From Dipteris shenzhenensis (lineage: Eukaryota; Polypodiophyta; Polypodiopsida; Gleicheniales): a DNA stretch of 64,000 nt. The stretch lies in the NCBI GenBank assembly GCA_047967505.1, contig CM106539.1, one strand, 5' to 3'. The position numbers and the translations under genes were made by a program. Of this stretch, positions 32,100 to 42,467 are shown in pieces. Position 1 is the stretch's first letter, and each line of letters opens with the position of its first letter. The notes below the pieces were generated by a model. It had not been told where the DNA came from. It did no database searches and saw nothing but the letters and a program-made list of their open reading frames with translations.

Positions 32100-33560
32100 C
32101 CTCACGCGGTGACCCCCGATTAACGATCTGTCTGCACCGGCACATTTTCCTACACATGTAGGATAGTCTTAGGCACATTATTAACACAATGGTTCCTACA
32201 CAAACTAACACCACTCGAACAGTCCCAACAAAACTACATCCACACCCGCACTTGTGGAGGAGACACCCTTGGCAAATCTCGCCCAATCTGCATGTAGCTA
32301 TGTTCTGGCCAATGCCTCTGACTTCAACGCTCGCCAAATCTACATACAACTCTGCTACAACCATGGCCCCTGCCAATCCTCTACCTCGATTCCCCCCTTG
32401 AGATTCACGAGAAGCATCAGTCCTCCATGACTAGGGAACTGATAGACTGACAATCTAGAATTGTGACACTGCAGTCAGGGTGAATGTGGGGAAAGGAGCT
32501 ATTAAACCAATTATGCCTAGAGCGTTGGATGACACATCTTCCACGACAATCTCAAGCAAATCAGCTCCCTTGCAATAGCATTCCATAGCGGGTGACTCAC
32601 AAAGAAATGTCAATAACTGGATACAAACATTGGCAACCATCGACAACTACCATTCATTAGACCCCATCTTCTCACAGATAGATGCTAAGGTGCTATAGGT
32701 AGATCCTCCACTCACACATGAAGAACCAATCGATCTGGAGATGCCATTCTTTATGGCTGACCTTGAGTGGGATAATGAACCTGAAGAAGGTACCCATACC
32801 AATGATGACTTAGATTTTCCTTGGGACCTTGAAACAGAGGCTGAGAATGCTGAAATTGAAGGTCAAATCTTTGATAATGACTTAGCCATTCTGCATGCCC
32901 TAATGGCAGTCGAGCTCCCAAAAGTCGAACCTCCAAAGTTGAATAACAGCAGAAGATCCCACAAGAAAGCTGAAGGAGGAAATTGCAAAAAAGCCAAGGG
33001 CAAGCACTTCAATGAATTTGAACGAGTCCAAACAAGGATCATCGAATTGTACCTTGCAAAGTCAGGTCCCTCACAATCAGAACCACTGCCTCGTGAATGG
33101 TTCCCTGAGGGACTGGAAGAAGTATGCACAGCAAATGAACCCTGACTTGGAAACACCTTACCAATGGAAAAGTTACTCCACAGTTTCCAACGTAAGAAGT
33201 TTTGGAAATATAAGCCACATGTATGGATGAAGCTCGATCAAGAGACTTCAGAAAAAGAAAGTCAAGAAGAGCCTGACAAATTAGTAAATGTCATTATGCC
33301 ACCCAGTACACATGACACATGTCAGGCTAGTTCAACACCATCAAAGGCCGATCTTCAAGAAGTGCCAGAATACTTCAAGAATTACACAAGTGGTAGTGCG
33401 CCAATAGCAATGCCAAGACCACTAAGAGAATCTAAAGTTCCAAAAACCGATAGCATTAGAGAAACTCCAATCTATGAGGGACCGGCAAAAACATGCACAA
33501 TAAACCTCGCCCTTGAAGGAGAGGAAGAAAAATTGGTTTTTATTGGGAAATAGCTTTGTC
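32100..33560 (+). pseudogene. Gypsy-A copy 2 gag/pre-RT region
   Basis: Open pieces 32741-33145 and 33164-33553 are in different frames. The first is acidic (DLEWDNEPEEGTHTNDDLDF) and then Lys-rich, with VQTRIIELYLAKSGPSQSE. The second ends NLALEGEEEKLVFIG, just before the RT lead-in. Earlier pieces (32189-32640) are fragmentary. No zinc knuckle or protease D-T/S-G motif is visible. Assignment rests on position, not on a recognised domain. Confidence 0.5.
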
Positions 33561-33591
33561 AAGTAAATGAAACAAACTTAAAGCACTCCTA

Positions 33592-34725
33592 ATGGAATAT
33601 CGCGACTGCCTAGCATGGTCATACAAAGAGATGAAAGGAATTTCACTAGAAGTGGTAGTACACATGATACCTATAAGGGAAGGTGCTCACCCTAAGGTAT
33701 GTGGACCTTATCGCACAAATCCTAAATATGGCACCATGGTTTATGATGAGCTGGAAAAACTCCTAGATGTTGGATTCATCTACGAGATAGAGCACACCGA
33801 TTGGGTTTCACCCATTGTCATTGTACCTAAATGCAACAAGAAGCTCAAAATATGCGTAAACTTAAAAAATGTGAATGTCACCACAATTAGGGATCACTAT
33901 CCCCTACCCTCAACAAAAATAGTGTTGGAAAAGGTGGCAGGTTCAGAAATATATAGCTTCTTGGATGGCTTTAGTGGCTATAACCAAGTGCAAATCGCTC
34001 CTAAAGACCAATCAAAAATAGCATTTGCTACAAAATGGGGTATTTTTACATATAGAGTCATGCCATTCGGCCTTTGTAATGCCCCGGCCACATTCTAGTG
34101 AGTCATGATCACAGCTTTCAAGTCATTTCTAAATAAGTTTTTACAGGTGTTCTTGGATGGTTTGTGCATTCATTCAAACAAACAAGACCACTTCAAATGT
34201 CTTGAAGAAGTATTAATCAAATGCAGGGAGTATGGCATCTCCCTAAATCCAACAAAATGCTAGTTCATGGTCACCCACAGAGTTGTTTTGGGACACATTG
34301 TCTCTCAACATGGGATTGCAACTAACATGGATAAAATCAAAATCATCATGAAATTGCCTCCTCCTACAAATTCCAAAGGTGTATAGGTCTTTATGGGACA
34401 TGTCGGCTATTATAGAAGATTTATGGTGTAGTATGCCATGATAGCTAGACCACTTTACAAATTATTAGTGGAATTCTTATGGACCGAAGAGTGTGACCAA
34501 GCCTTTGAGCTTTTAAAGTGGCGCTTAATCACAGCACCCATCCTTATATCTCCCAATTGGGATATCAATTTTCATATTGATGGATTCAAGTATGCAATTG
34601 GGAGTGTGCTTTGTCAACCTGGTGAACATAAGAAAGACCATCCATTCTACTTCGCCACTCCTTCGCCAATCGACAACTCAATGATGCAGAGGTCAACTAT
34701 ACCACCACAAAAAGAGAAGCCCTAG
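33592..34725 (+). pseudogene. Gypsy-A copy 2 reverse transcriptase
   Basis: The opening DCLAWSYKEMKGIS is the lead-in shared by Tat/Athila-like plant elements. RT blocks follow: HTDWVSPIVIVPKCNKK, KICVNLKNVN, FLDGFSGYNQVQIAPKDQSK and YRVMPFGLCNAPATF. Stops TAG 34096 and TGA 34099 are adjacent and correspond to CAG-CGA in the minus-strand copy; further TAG codons are at 34261, 34384 and 34429. The active site reads F-L-D-G: the second catalytic Asp is Gly (GGT, 34159-34161) where copy 1 has Asp. A frameshift near 34700 separates RT from RNase H. Catalytically dead. Confidence 0.9.
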
Positions 34726-34727
34726 CA

Positions 34728-35300
34728 ATGGTGTATAGTGTAAAGAAATTTCAGCACTATCTACTGGCAAATGATTTTGTCTTCTACACCGACCATCAAG
34801 CATTGCTTCATCTTGTGAACCGTCCATGTACAATAGGAAGAATAACCGGATGGCTCCTCTTGCTTCAAGAATTCAACTTCAAAATAGTGGTCCGCAAAGG
34901 TGCCCAACACTACATTGCTGATCACATGTCTTGAGTCAACAAGTTGGGAGAAGAAGCTACTGGAGTCGAAGACGACTTACCAGATGCCACACTATTTTAA
35001 ATAGATGTTGTTCCAGAATGGTGTGGAGATATCATTGGGTACTTGATGGCAAGAAGACCACCCCCTGAAATGAAAGCAGTAGATGCCAAAAAATTGATTC
35101 TAAAGGCTGCACCCTATCAACTCATTGCAGGACAATTATATAAGATGGGCAAGGACCAGATATTAAGAAGATGTGTAATGCCTCATGAGATCATGCCAAT
35201 CTTGAGTGAAGTCCATGAAGGCATTGCAAGAGGACACTTCAAAGGGGAAGCCATAGCAAGAAAAGTTCTCCTCATAGGCTATTAGTGGCCAACACTATGG
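34728..35300 (+). pseudogene. Gypsy-A copy 2 RNase H and integrase zinc region
   Basis: MVYSVKKFQHYLLANDFVFY and TDHQALLHLVNRPCTIGR are the gypsy RNase H with its Asp retained. TGA at 34932-34934 and TAA at 34998-35000 match Arg and Gln codons in copy 1. 35043-35285 leads into the integrase zinc domain (HEGIARGHFKGEAIARKVL). The TAG at 35283-35285 is shared with copy 1 and so predates their separation or arose twice. Confidence 0.85.
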
Positions 35301-35304
35301 GCAG

Positions 35305-36300
35305 ATGCCTATGAATATGTATAAGGCTGTGGTGTATGCCAATGGACTACTAAACCACAACACAGACCTCAATCCCCTAACAACAATTGTTACACAAAAG
35401 CCATTTGAAAAATGGGGGATTGACTATGTGGGTCCCATACATCCAGTAGCAAAAGGAACACAGGCATGCTACATCATTGTGGCCACTGATTACTTTACAA
35501 AATGGGCTGAAGCTAAAGCAGTTAGAAAGGCAGATGCCATAAGCACAGCAAGATTCTTATACGTAAATGTGATCACCCGATTTGTATGCCCCATTGAAAT
35601 TGTGTCGGATAGAGGCACACATTTTGTCAATGAGGTAATCCAAGAACTCTTGTCTGGCTTCATGGTAATCCATAGAAAAAGCACACCCTACTACCCCCAA
35701 GGGAATGGACAGGCAGAATCCGCCAACAAAATAATATGCATTATCCTCACCAAGGTAGTAGAACCACAGAGTTTTGATTGGGCAGAGAAACTGAATGCAG
35801 CCTTATGGGCATATAGAACCACATTCAAGGTCAGTATAGGGAACACACCTTTTTAATTGGTGTACGGCCTTGAAGCTATGGTCCCACTTGAATTTGTAAT
35901 ACCAAGTCTACGCATAGCAGTACAGGAACCCATGGGAGACCATGAATCCTTGAAAGAAAGGCTCTATCAGTTGGAGAAGCATACAGAGACAAGACTAGTC
36001 ACCTACCATGCCATGACAACAGAAAAACGTAGAAGAAAGGCATGGTTTGACAGAAATCTGAAAGCTAAAGACATCAAGGAAGGTGACTTAGTCCTGTTAT
36101 ACAATGCCAAAGTACACAAGGGGAAACTGAAGTATCTAGGTCAAGGGCCCTACTAAGTACGAAAGATGAATCCCATCGGAGCTGTACTACTAGAAACATT
36201 GGATGGAGTCCAATTAAACACAACAATAAACGGGAGCCGATTGAAGCACTACTACATCAACACACAAGCCATCCCCGACAAAAACAAAGATTTGGGAAAC
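35305..36300 (+). pseudogene. Gypsy-A copy 2 integrase
   Basis: The core runs 35305-35856 with the whole DDE triad: Asp in KWGIDYVGP, Asp in SDRGTHFVNE and Glu in GNGQAESANK. The carboxyl domain follows (MVYGLEAMVPLEFVIPSLRI, DLVLLYNAKVHKGKLKYLGQ). TAA at 35854-35856 and 36154-36156 are CAA Gln in copy 1. After the second stop the frame continues to about 36300 (LDGVQLNTTINGSRLKHYY). No chromodomain. This is the best preserved catalytic domain of the family in the window, although broken by stops. Confidence 0.9.
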
Positions 36301-37100
36301 CAAGTCTTTCTTAGTTAGGCTTAGATTGTATCACGAGCACTCACTAGCATATGCACGTTTTTGCACATATAGTTTGCACTAGATTGTTACCCGCACACTC
36401 ACTAGCATATGCACGTTTTGCACATTTAAGAAGACCTAATCAATTTCGTATTAGGGATGATTGAGTCTTACTTTCCCTATTAAATCCCACAAATAAGCAT
36501 ATAGTTAGACACATCATGTGCACTCACACAATTTTGCATAGGCATATAATAGATTGCATCAATAATAGTATCACACACTTTCATTCCATACTCTCAAAGC
36601 ATGCAATGAATTCACAAGCAGGACAAGAAGCTATCCCAAAAATCAAGATGAATTGGCAAAAGAGTCTACAGCCTCAGCAGTAAGACCCCCGCCAAACATC
36701 ACAGCCATCTCCTATATGCAAAAATATCAGACTTGCATACAAACTTATCTACAAGCTCAATGATACGGCTACAATCGCATCCAACATGTATACAAGATAG
36801 CAAGAAATGCCACCCTCAGCAATGAGACCTCCACCAAACCTCTTCCCAAGAAGATTTGATGGCAGAGTCTGCAGCCTCAGTAATGAGATTTCCTCTGAAA
36901 TTCACAGCCGTCCACCCCTCCTTAAGAGAAGATAAGCTTCCTGACTACATACCACAAATCGTATGGTGCAAAAGCATTACAACAGGAATGACTCACATGC
37001 CACAAGCTCAACAGCCACTGGGTTACGCACATGGCATCCCAACTCTGAAATCAAAATAAGCCATAACCCGAGGACAGGTAATAAAATGGATCTGAGAGTA
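36301..37100 (+). other. Gypsy-A copy 2 3' untranslated region
   Basis: 36301-36600 aligns to the stretch following integrase in copy 1 (for example CACACACTTTCATT and CTCTCAAAGCATG). After about 36610 the two copies diverge and the extra ORF of copy 1 is absent. 36985-37100 matches 11601-11715. Ends AGATCTGAGAGTA-like purine-rich DNA before the LTR at 37101. Confidence 0.6.
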
Positions 37101-37509
37101 TGTTGACTCTATGCCAACATGGACTTAGATAGAACAGAATGTGTGTGTAGTGTAGAGGCAAAGCTCCGCTTGTACTTGCATAAGGCTAGAAATAATCCCT
37201 CTTAGAAATCCAACTTGCATGTTCTACATGCAAGTTCTACATACAACTCCTACATGCAATTCCTACATGCGAGTTGTACATGTTAGTTGTACATGCAAGT
37301 TCTACATGCGCGACTTCTACATGCAACTCCTACATACGACTTCTACATACGACTTCTACATACGACTTCTACATGCAACTTCTATATGCGAGTTCTATAT
37401 GTAGAAAGAGAATGTGTTACAATTTCTATATGCAAGTTCTACATGTAGAAAGAGAATGTGTTACAATTCCTACATGCAGAGAGAGAAGCTCTCCAACTTG
37501 TATAAATAC
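37101..37509 (+). repeat. Gypsy-A copy 2 3' LTR, left part
   Basis: Starts TGTTGACTCTATGCC, has the TACATGCAA minisatellite, and ends exactly at the TATA box TATAAATAC (37501-37509), where gypsy-B is inserted. Confidence 0.9.
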
Positions 37510-38500
37510 TGTTATGGATAAAATTGTATAAGGAAAAAGGCATTAATATGTGTGTGTGTTTGTATATGTGGCAATAGTATAATAAAATATGTTGTGCATA
37601 GGGCCCAGGGTTGAGGTGGCAGGGCATGACTACGTGCCACCCTTCCATGTAAGAGGACCCATAAGGTGTGTTGTACATAATCCATGGTAGTAATATTATA
37701 AAATGTAAGGTGGCATGGCTCCTCCATGTGCCACTCCTCCACCTAGGCTGCATTTATTGAGATATGGCTCAAAGTCCATGGGAGAAGTAATATAAAATAG
37801 GTGGAGATTAATATTATATTGGGTTATTCCCTCCATATAGGATAGGCCCATGTGGGGGAGGTATAGAAGGTCCAAGAGAGCAAGTTAAATAATGGGGAAA
37901 GTAGGATGAGGTGGCAAGATTCCTTGTGCAAACCCTCCACTTGTCCTCCTAGAGGTTTGAACATATTATAAAATTGGGAAGAGACCAAGGGAGTATCATA
38001 GACTTGAGATATGGGGCTTGATTTATGTGGAAAATTGAGGCAAAGGGTTGTCACACACAATTGAGAGTGCGTAACTGCCTAGCCCACATGGGAGACTTTT
38101 CCACACACACCATGCATGTGGGAGGATGCATTAATTGGGAGAGACCCCCTCTTTTGGCTATAAAAGGAGGGGGCTATTCCTTGATGGGACACGCTCATTC
38201 TTGCAAAAGCCACCTAGCTAGTACTTTGATATTTCCCTCTCATCCTTTCTTTCAAATAAAGTATGGTCCTCTTCCCTTGATGTCTCCATCTTTACATTCC
38301 TCCTCCTATCATGTACATGCTTCTCTTCCCCCTCTCCCTTTCCCCTTGTGTCATAGCCTCCCTCTTCATTCCCTCCCCTTCTAATTCCTTTTCCCCTCCC
38401 ATGATAACATTTTGCCCTCACGATCTCCTTTCCTCCATGGCCCTCGAGCATCGCCATGCTTAGCCTCTAGCCTCTGGTCCGGATTTCTTTTTTGGCTAAT
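37510..38500 (+). repeat. Gypsy-B 5' LTR
   Basis: 991 bp, TGTTATGGATAAAA to TTTGGCTAAT (or one base further). TATA box TATAAAAG at 38159-38166 in CTATAAAAGGAGGGGG. A poly(A) signal AATAAA lies near 38254. The right end is CTAAT(A) rather than the usual CA; the 3' LTR has the same end, so this is a family property or an end-call ambiguity created by the A shared with the duplication. Confidence 0.9.
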
Positions 38501-38505
38501 AGAAA

Positions 38506-38527
38506 TGGTGTGGCTGCTGGGATCGAA
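38506..38527 (+). promoter_or_regulatory. Gypsy-B primer binding site
   Basis: TGGTGTGGCTGCTGGGATCG begins five bases after the LTR. TGG complements the tRNA CCA end, and GGATCGAA resembles the complement of a T-arm (GGATTCGAA). The tRNA species cannot be named with confidence. It is not the Met-type site of the copia elements. Confidence 0.6.
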
Positions 38528-38627
38528 ATCTCCATGGCTAGTGGTGAATCTTCTACTCGTACCAGTCGCATATGCAAAACTGTACCATCTGTGCTCCTTC
38601 TAAGCTACTGCGCATGCATTTGATTCG

Positions 38628-38870
38628 TGCATCTATTGTGTTCACCTGTGTTCACCTGCACGACAGTTTTCTGGGCTGCTGCGTCTTCTGGTCATAGACA
38701 GTTTTCTCGCTTCGCTCGTCTACTGTGTTCACCCGCACGACAGTTTTCTGGGCTGCTGCATCTTCTGGTCACGGACAGTTTTCTCGCTTCGCGCATCTAT
38801 TGTGTTCACCCGCGCGATAGTTTTCTGGGCTGCTACATCTTCTGGTCGCGGACAGTTCTTCTGAGTTTCT
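38628..38870 (+). repeat. Three tandem ~77-bp units in the gypsy-B leader
   Basis: Units share GTGTTCACC, GCACGACAGTTTTCTGGGCT, CATCTTCTGGTC and GGACAGTTTTCTCGCTTCGC. The first has an extra GTGTTCACCT. A frame is open through them, but its codons simply repeat the DNA unit. Confidence 0.85.
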
Positions 38871-38959
38871 GCAAAACTGTAACAACAGATCCCGCACCCC
38901 CCTCTCTCTTCTCTTCTTCTTCTTCTCTTTCTCTTCTCCTTCTCTCGTCTCCTCTCTTT

Positions 38960-39040
38960 TTATTAAAGAGTAGGATTTGAACCCAAGACCTCCCCCTTCA
39001 CAAAAGGGAGACTTATCATTGGGCCAACAAGTTGGAAGTG
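38960..39040 (-). repeat. tRNA-related (SINE-head-like) sequence in the gypsy-B leader
   Basis: The minus strand carries an A-box-like TGGCCCAATGATAAG (39011-39025) and a B-box GGTTCAAATCC (38973-38983), with CTCCCTTTTGTGAAGGGGGAG between them able to form an anticodon-type stem. There is no clean acceptor stem, so it is not a functional tRNA gene. It is followed on the minus strand by TTTAATAAAAAGAG and purine-rich DNA. A tRNA-derived SINE fragment is the likeliest reading. Confidence 0.5.
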
Positions 39041-39147
39041 ATGAAAATGTAATGATTTTTGTTTATATATTGAAATCTCTAAAACTGTAACTCTCTAACC
39101 GTCGGGCGTTTACTCTTGCTGTAAAAAGCAAAAGTACTTCATTTCAT

Positions 39148-40430
39148 GTGCTCTATTCACATCTCCTACTAGATCGCCGATTCGGAACTTCTCCAAGTCC
39201 ACTTCACGGATGCATGCCACACGAGGAGGGTGGATATTTATGTCACTTCTCGACGTGTTTAAGGATTTGGTGCTTGGTCCTCCGCGCCTTACGGCTACCA
39301 ATTCCGGAGATCTCTTCCTTGATCTTCATGTCGACCTTCAACGGCTGATTGTCCAGTGCATTGTTCAAGGAGATGACGGGTGGAATGATACACCGTGGAT
39401 GATTCATGGTGAAGAACTACTGATACGCTGGGAGAACTTTGATTTTAATTCTACTCATTATGCAATGATCGAACTACTTGCTGCTTCAGAGGTAATTAAA
39501 ACGGTGTCTTTCATCGAAGGGTGGGATGCTTCCAAAGCTTGGGGGGAGATTTGGTGCATCCGCTTGTTAATTCCTATGGATAAGCTCGTCCTGAATGGTT
39601 TATTCTCAATCTCACTACAAAGGTTTCTAGGCCTCGGCTATGGTTAGTAATGTTTCGACCAAGGAATCCATTTGTACCTAATCAACCTTTTGTGCCTCAT
39701 TTCGAGCTTCAAGTTGTAATTCTTTTTGGTCTAAAGATAAACTGTCAACAAAGGATTGCAAGTTTATTTGGTGCTGAACGTTTGGCTCAAGTGTTGAATT
39801 CTCCCCACCCTCTCCTTCTACCTATCCTGGACTACCGAGAAACTTGGGATGTCTGAATTTTAGTCTTGGTGTGATGACATCTTGGATCCTTCAATTTGAT
39901 GGAGCTTACAAACCTTCGACCAAGGCTGCTAGCATGGGTGTGAAGCTCACTTCACCGGGTGGTGAGGAGTATTGTTACAGCAAGTCTGCACCTGCAAGTA
40001 CTTGCAATCAAGCTGAGTACTCGGTGCTCATTTTTGGGCTACAAAAGGCACAAGAACATCATGCCAAGCAACTTGAAGTGCAAGGAGATTCTCAACTAGT
40101 GTGTGAACAAGTTAGTGGAAGGTGGAAGGTGCGGAGCAAAGGCTTGGTTCCACGACATCAACAAGCATTGGAACTTTGCAACCAATTTGAAGAGGTAAAA
40201 ATTCAGCATATCCCTTGAGCTCGAAATCTAGTTGCTGATTTCTTGGCACGTGAAGCTTGTACTTCAATCACGCATGATGCGAGTGGAAGCACCACCCCAA
40301 CAAATCCGCAAGCCATGAAGGAGGGTGATCATTTGTAAGGAATGCAAAGGTTGTGGTCATCATGAAACTAAGTGTTGGGCATACTTGATACGAGTTCACC
40401 GACTTTGGAAGATCATCAGAAAGATCCTCA
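39148..40430 (+). pseudogene. Gypsy-B ORF1: N-terminal domain, second RNase H, zinc knuckle
   Basis: Upstream of gag. 39210-39647 encodes an unrecognised domain (IVQCIVQGDDGWNDTPWMIH, WDASKAWGEIWCIRLLIPMD). After frame breaks, 39850-40260 is a type I RNase H of the archaeal/plant kind. Its acidic residues sit in order: LQFDGAYKPSTKAA, TCNQAEYSVLIFGL, VQGDSQLVCEQV and NLVADFLAREA. A His is present in VPRHQQAL. In a further frame a perfect CX2CX4HX4C knuckle (CKECKGCGHHETKC, 40334-40375) precedes a basic helical tail. Tat elements are known to carry an additional RNase H of this type; finding it before gag and joined to a knuckle is the unusual point. A TGA at 40216-40218 breaks the frame near its end. 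Confidence 0.75.
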
Positions 40431-40840
40431 AGGACATTGCTCAAACGAAGGATGCCAGACCACACACCCCTTAAAGAAATAGCATGGTGACTACAAGAAC
40501 TGGAAGAAGCTGAAGGTGATGTGCAGGCTCTCCAACTGTTGACATTTGTCATGGCATTCTTGTTTGCCTTGATGAACAACCTTATGCAGCGCCGTGTCTC
40601 TAACCCTCGCTTGTAAAGACGGATGTGATATCATGAGGGTTGGTCCTTTTAAGATTGTCTATGTGCTATTCTATGCTGATGATTCTTCCTGTGTAGTATT
40701 TCACAATACACCAATCACACCCTACCCTACCTATGTGTGCTTTGTGGAGGTATCTTCACTCGATTTTCAGTTCAAGCTTCCTCTTTCTATTGTTTGTCCA
40801 TAGATAAGCCTCGTCTTGCCTCTCTCTTTTCCATCTTCCA
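40431..40840. other. Inter-ORF segment between ORF1 and gag
   Basis: No domain recognised. 40594-40803 is open but without motifs. It ends at ATGGCTGACATTCCCG (40843), the likely gag start. Confidence 0.4.
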
Positions 40841-40842
40841 AG

Positions 40843-42100
40843 CATGGCTGACATTCCCGTGTTTTGTGGACAGGTGGAAGAAAATCCAAACCACATTTCT
40901 AGAGGGTTTGGCTCAAGTATGGTATGAGAAGCAGGCCGAAGACGTTCACCAAAGCTGGCCAAGGTTGATAGCAACGATGATTGAGTATTTCGGCAAAGAA
41001 GAGGAGCCGGAGAATGTGTACCTGCTAGTGGCAAACTTGAAGCAGTCAGAAGGTGAGACGGTGTGTCGATATGTGGATCGAGCGGCCGTGCTCCTAGACC
41101 GTTTAATTGCCACACAGGAGGACAATGCCGGATTTTGAGCTGGAATGACTCAGCATGTGCTGGGCTACCTTGTAGCAGGAGCAAGTGATGAATTCTGCCT
41201 CAAGCGTCAATGGGAGAATCTAGAAACTATGGTGCTAGCACATGAGATTGCTCAAAAGTTTGATAAAGTTCAGTCTGACCCCGCTTCAAAGAAGACGATT
41301 GTCCCTCCGCAACCCCCTCAATTCCTGTAACAACAACCTGGGGGGTCTAACTCAGGGGCATACCCCCACCCCTCATCAGGGATGTATCCACCACCTCCAC
41401 CTCAAATGTATGGTCCTCCCTTAGATGCTTACCCTCAACAAGGTGTATATTCTCACACTCTGCCTCGAAGGTTTCCCCAGCCTCGCCCACGAGCCCCCCT
41501 CCTTTCTACTCCCTCGGCCCCTCCAGCTAAAGAGGCCCCCCCTGCAATAGAACCCGGAGTCAATGACCTAGCCAAGGCCCTGAATGATCTTCGGCTTGAG
41601 ATGGTGGGCATTAGAAATCAAGCCAACCACCCTCCAAGAGACCGTGCAAATGTTGTATGCTACGAGTGCCACCAGAAGGGTCATTATCGCACGGAATGCC
41701 CCAATATTCCAAGGGTGATTCTTCTAAGTGAATCTGGCACTGAGGATTCTGATGTAGAGATCCTTGACCTCGAGAAAAGAAGTCGTACCACCTCGGACCC
41801 CTCTCCCAACCGTGGACCACCATGCCGCCCTAGGAAGAAGGTGTCCTTCTCAGAGCCCTCAGATGCTGAGATGGTAGACCCACCAACAGAGAATACTAAA
41901 AGATCTCGCAGGAGTAAGTGGTCACCCTCGGATTTTCCCATCGGCTCAGGGCAAGAGGAGTATTCGGTCGTTCAGGACCTTGCTCATCGATCTTTGAGCA
42001 TCACGCTCCCTCAACTAATAGCATTAAGCCCTAAGGTGAGACGTGAGCTGCAGCAAGGTCTCTCAACAAGGAAGAGTAAGAAAAAGGGAAAGGTAAGAGA
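40843..42100 (+). pseudogene. Gypsy-B gag
   Basis: Starts MADIPVFCGQVEENPN, then shifts frame into the retrotransposon gag core (TTFLEGLAQVWYEKQAEDVH, WPRLIATMIEYFGKEEEP, KQSEGETVCRYVDRAAVLLD). The amino part is shorter than normal, consistent with a small deletion near 40880. TGA at 41136-41138 and TAA at 41328-41330 interrupt; the latter sits before QQPG, where Gln is plausible. A Pro-rich linker (SGMYPPPPPQMYGPP) precedes the knuckle CYECHQKGHYRTEC at 41658-41699. A long Ser/Lys-rich acidic region follows. Confidence 0.85.
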
Positions 42101-42464
42101 GGTATCTTCTATCTCTGAAGAAATTGATCGGCACCCACATACAGTCGATGTCATTATAGATAATTGCCGTGTCAAAAATGTGTGTGTTGATGAGGGAGCT
42201 GCATGTAATATCATGGTGCCCCGAATCATGAAGAAATTGAATTTGAAATGTACAAGGCATTCCTCCACTCGAATCAAGGTAGCAGATGGTCGACGACTCG
42301 CCACCCTGGGAGTCATTGAGGATTTGCCCATCACTGTCAATGGGTTGACCACCACCGTCAATTTCTATGTAGTGGACATTGAAGATACAGGCAGGAGTTA
42401 CCGAGCCAAACTCGGGAGACCATGGTTGAGAAAGAGTGATGTAGTCAGCTATTGGAAGACATGA
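42101..42464 (+). pseudogene. Gypsy-B protease
   Basis: Same frame as the end of gag. HTVDVIIDNCRVKNVCVDEG, AACNIMVPRIMKKLNL and FYVVDIEDTGRSYRAKLGRP form the aspartic protease-like fold. The active-site triplet is D-E-G (42189-42197) instead of D-S/T-G. Closing block LGRPWLRKSDVV is normal for plant gypsy elements. A TGA at 42462-42464 ends it. The E may be a substitution or a family variant. Confidence 0.75.
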
Positions 42465-42467
42465 CAC

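Noticed and set aside
38960-39040. Functional tRNA gene
   Set aside because: A and B boxes are present, but the acceptor stem does not pair and several arm positions are mismatched.
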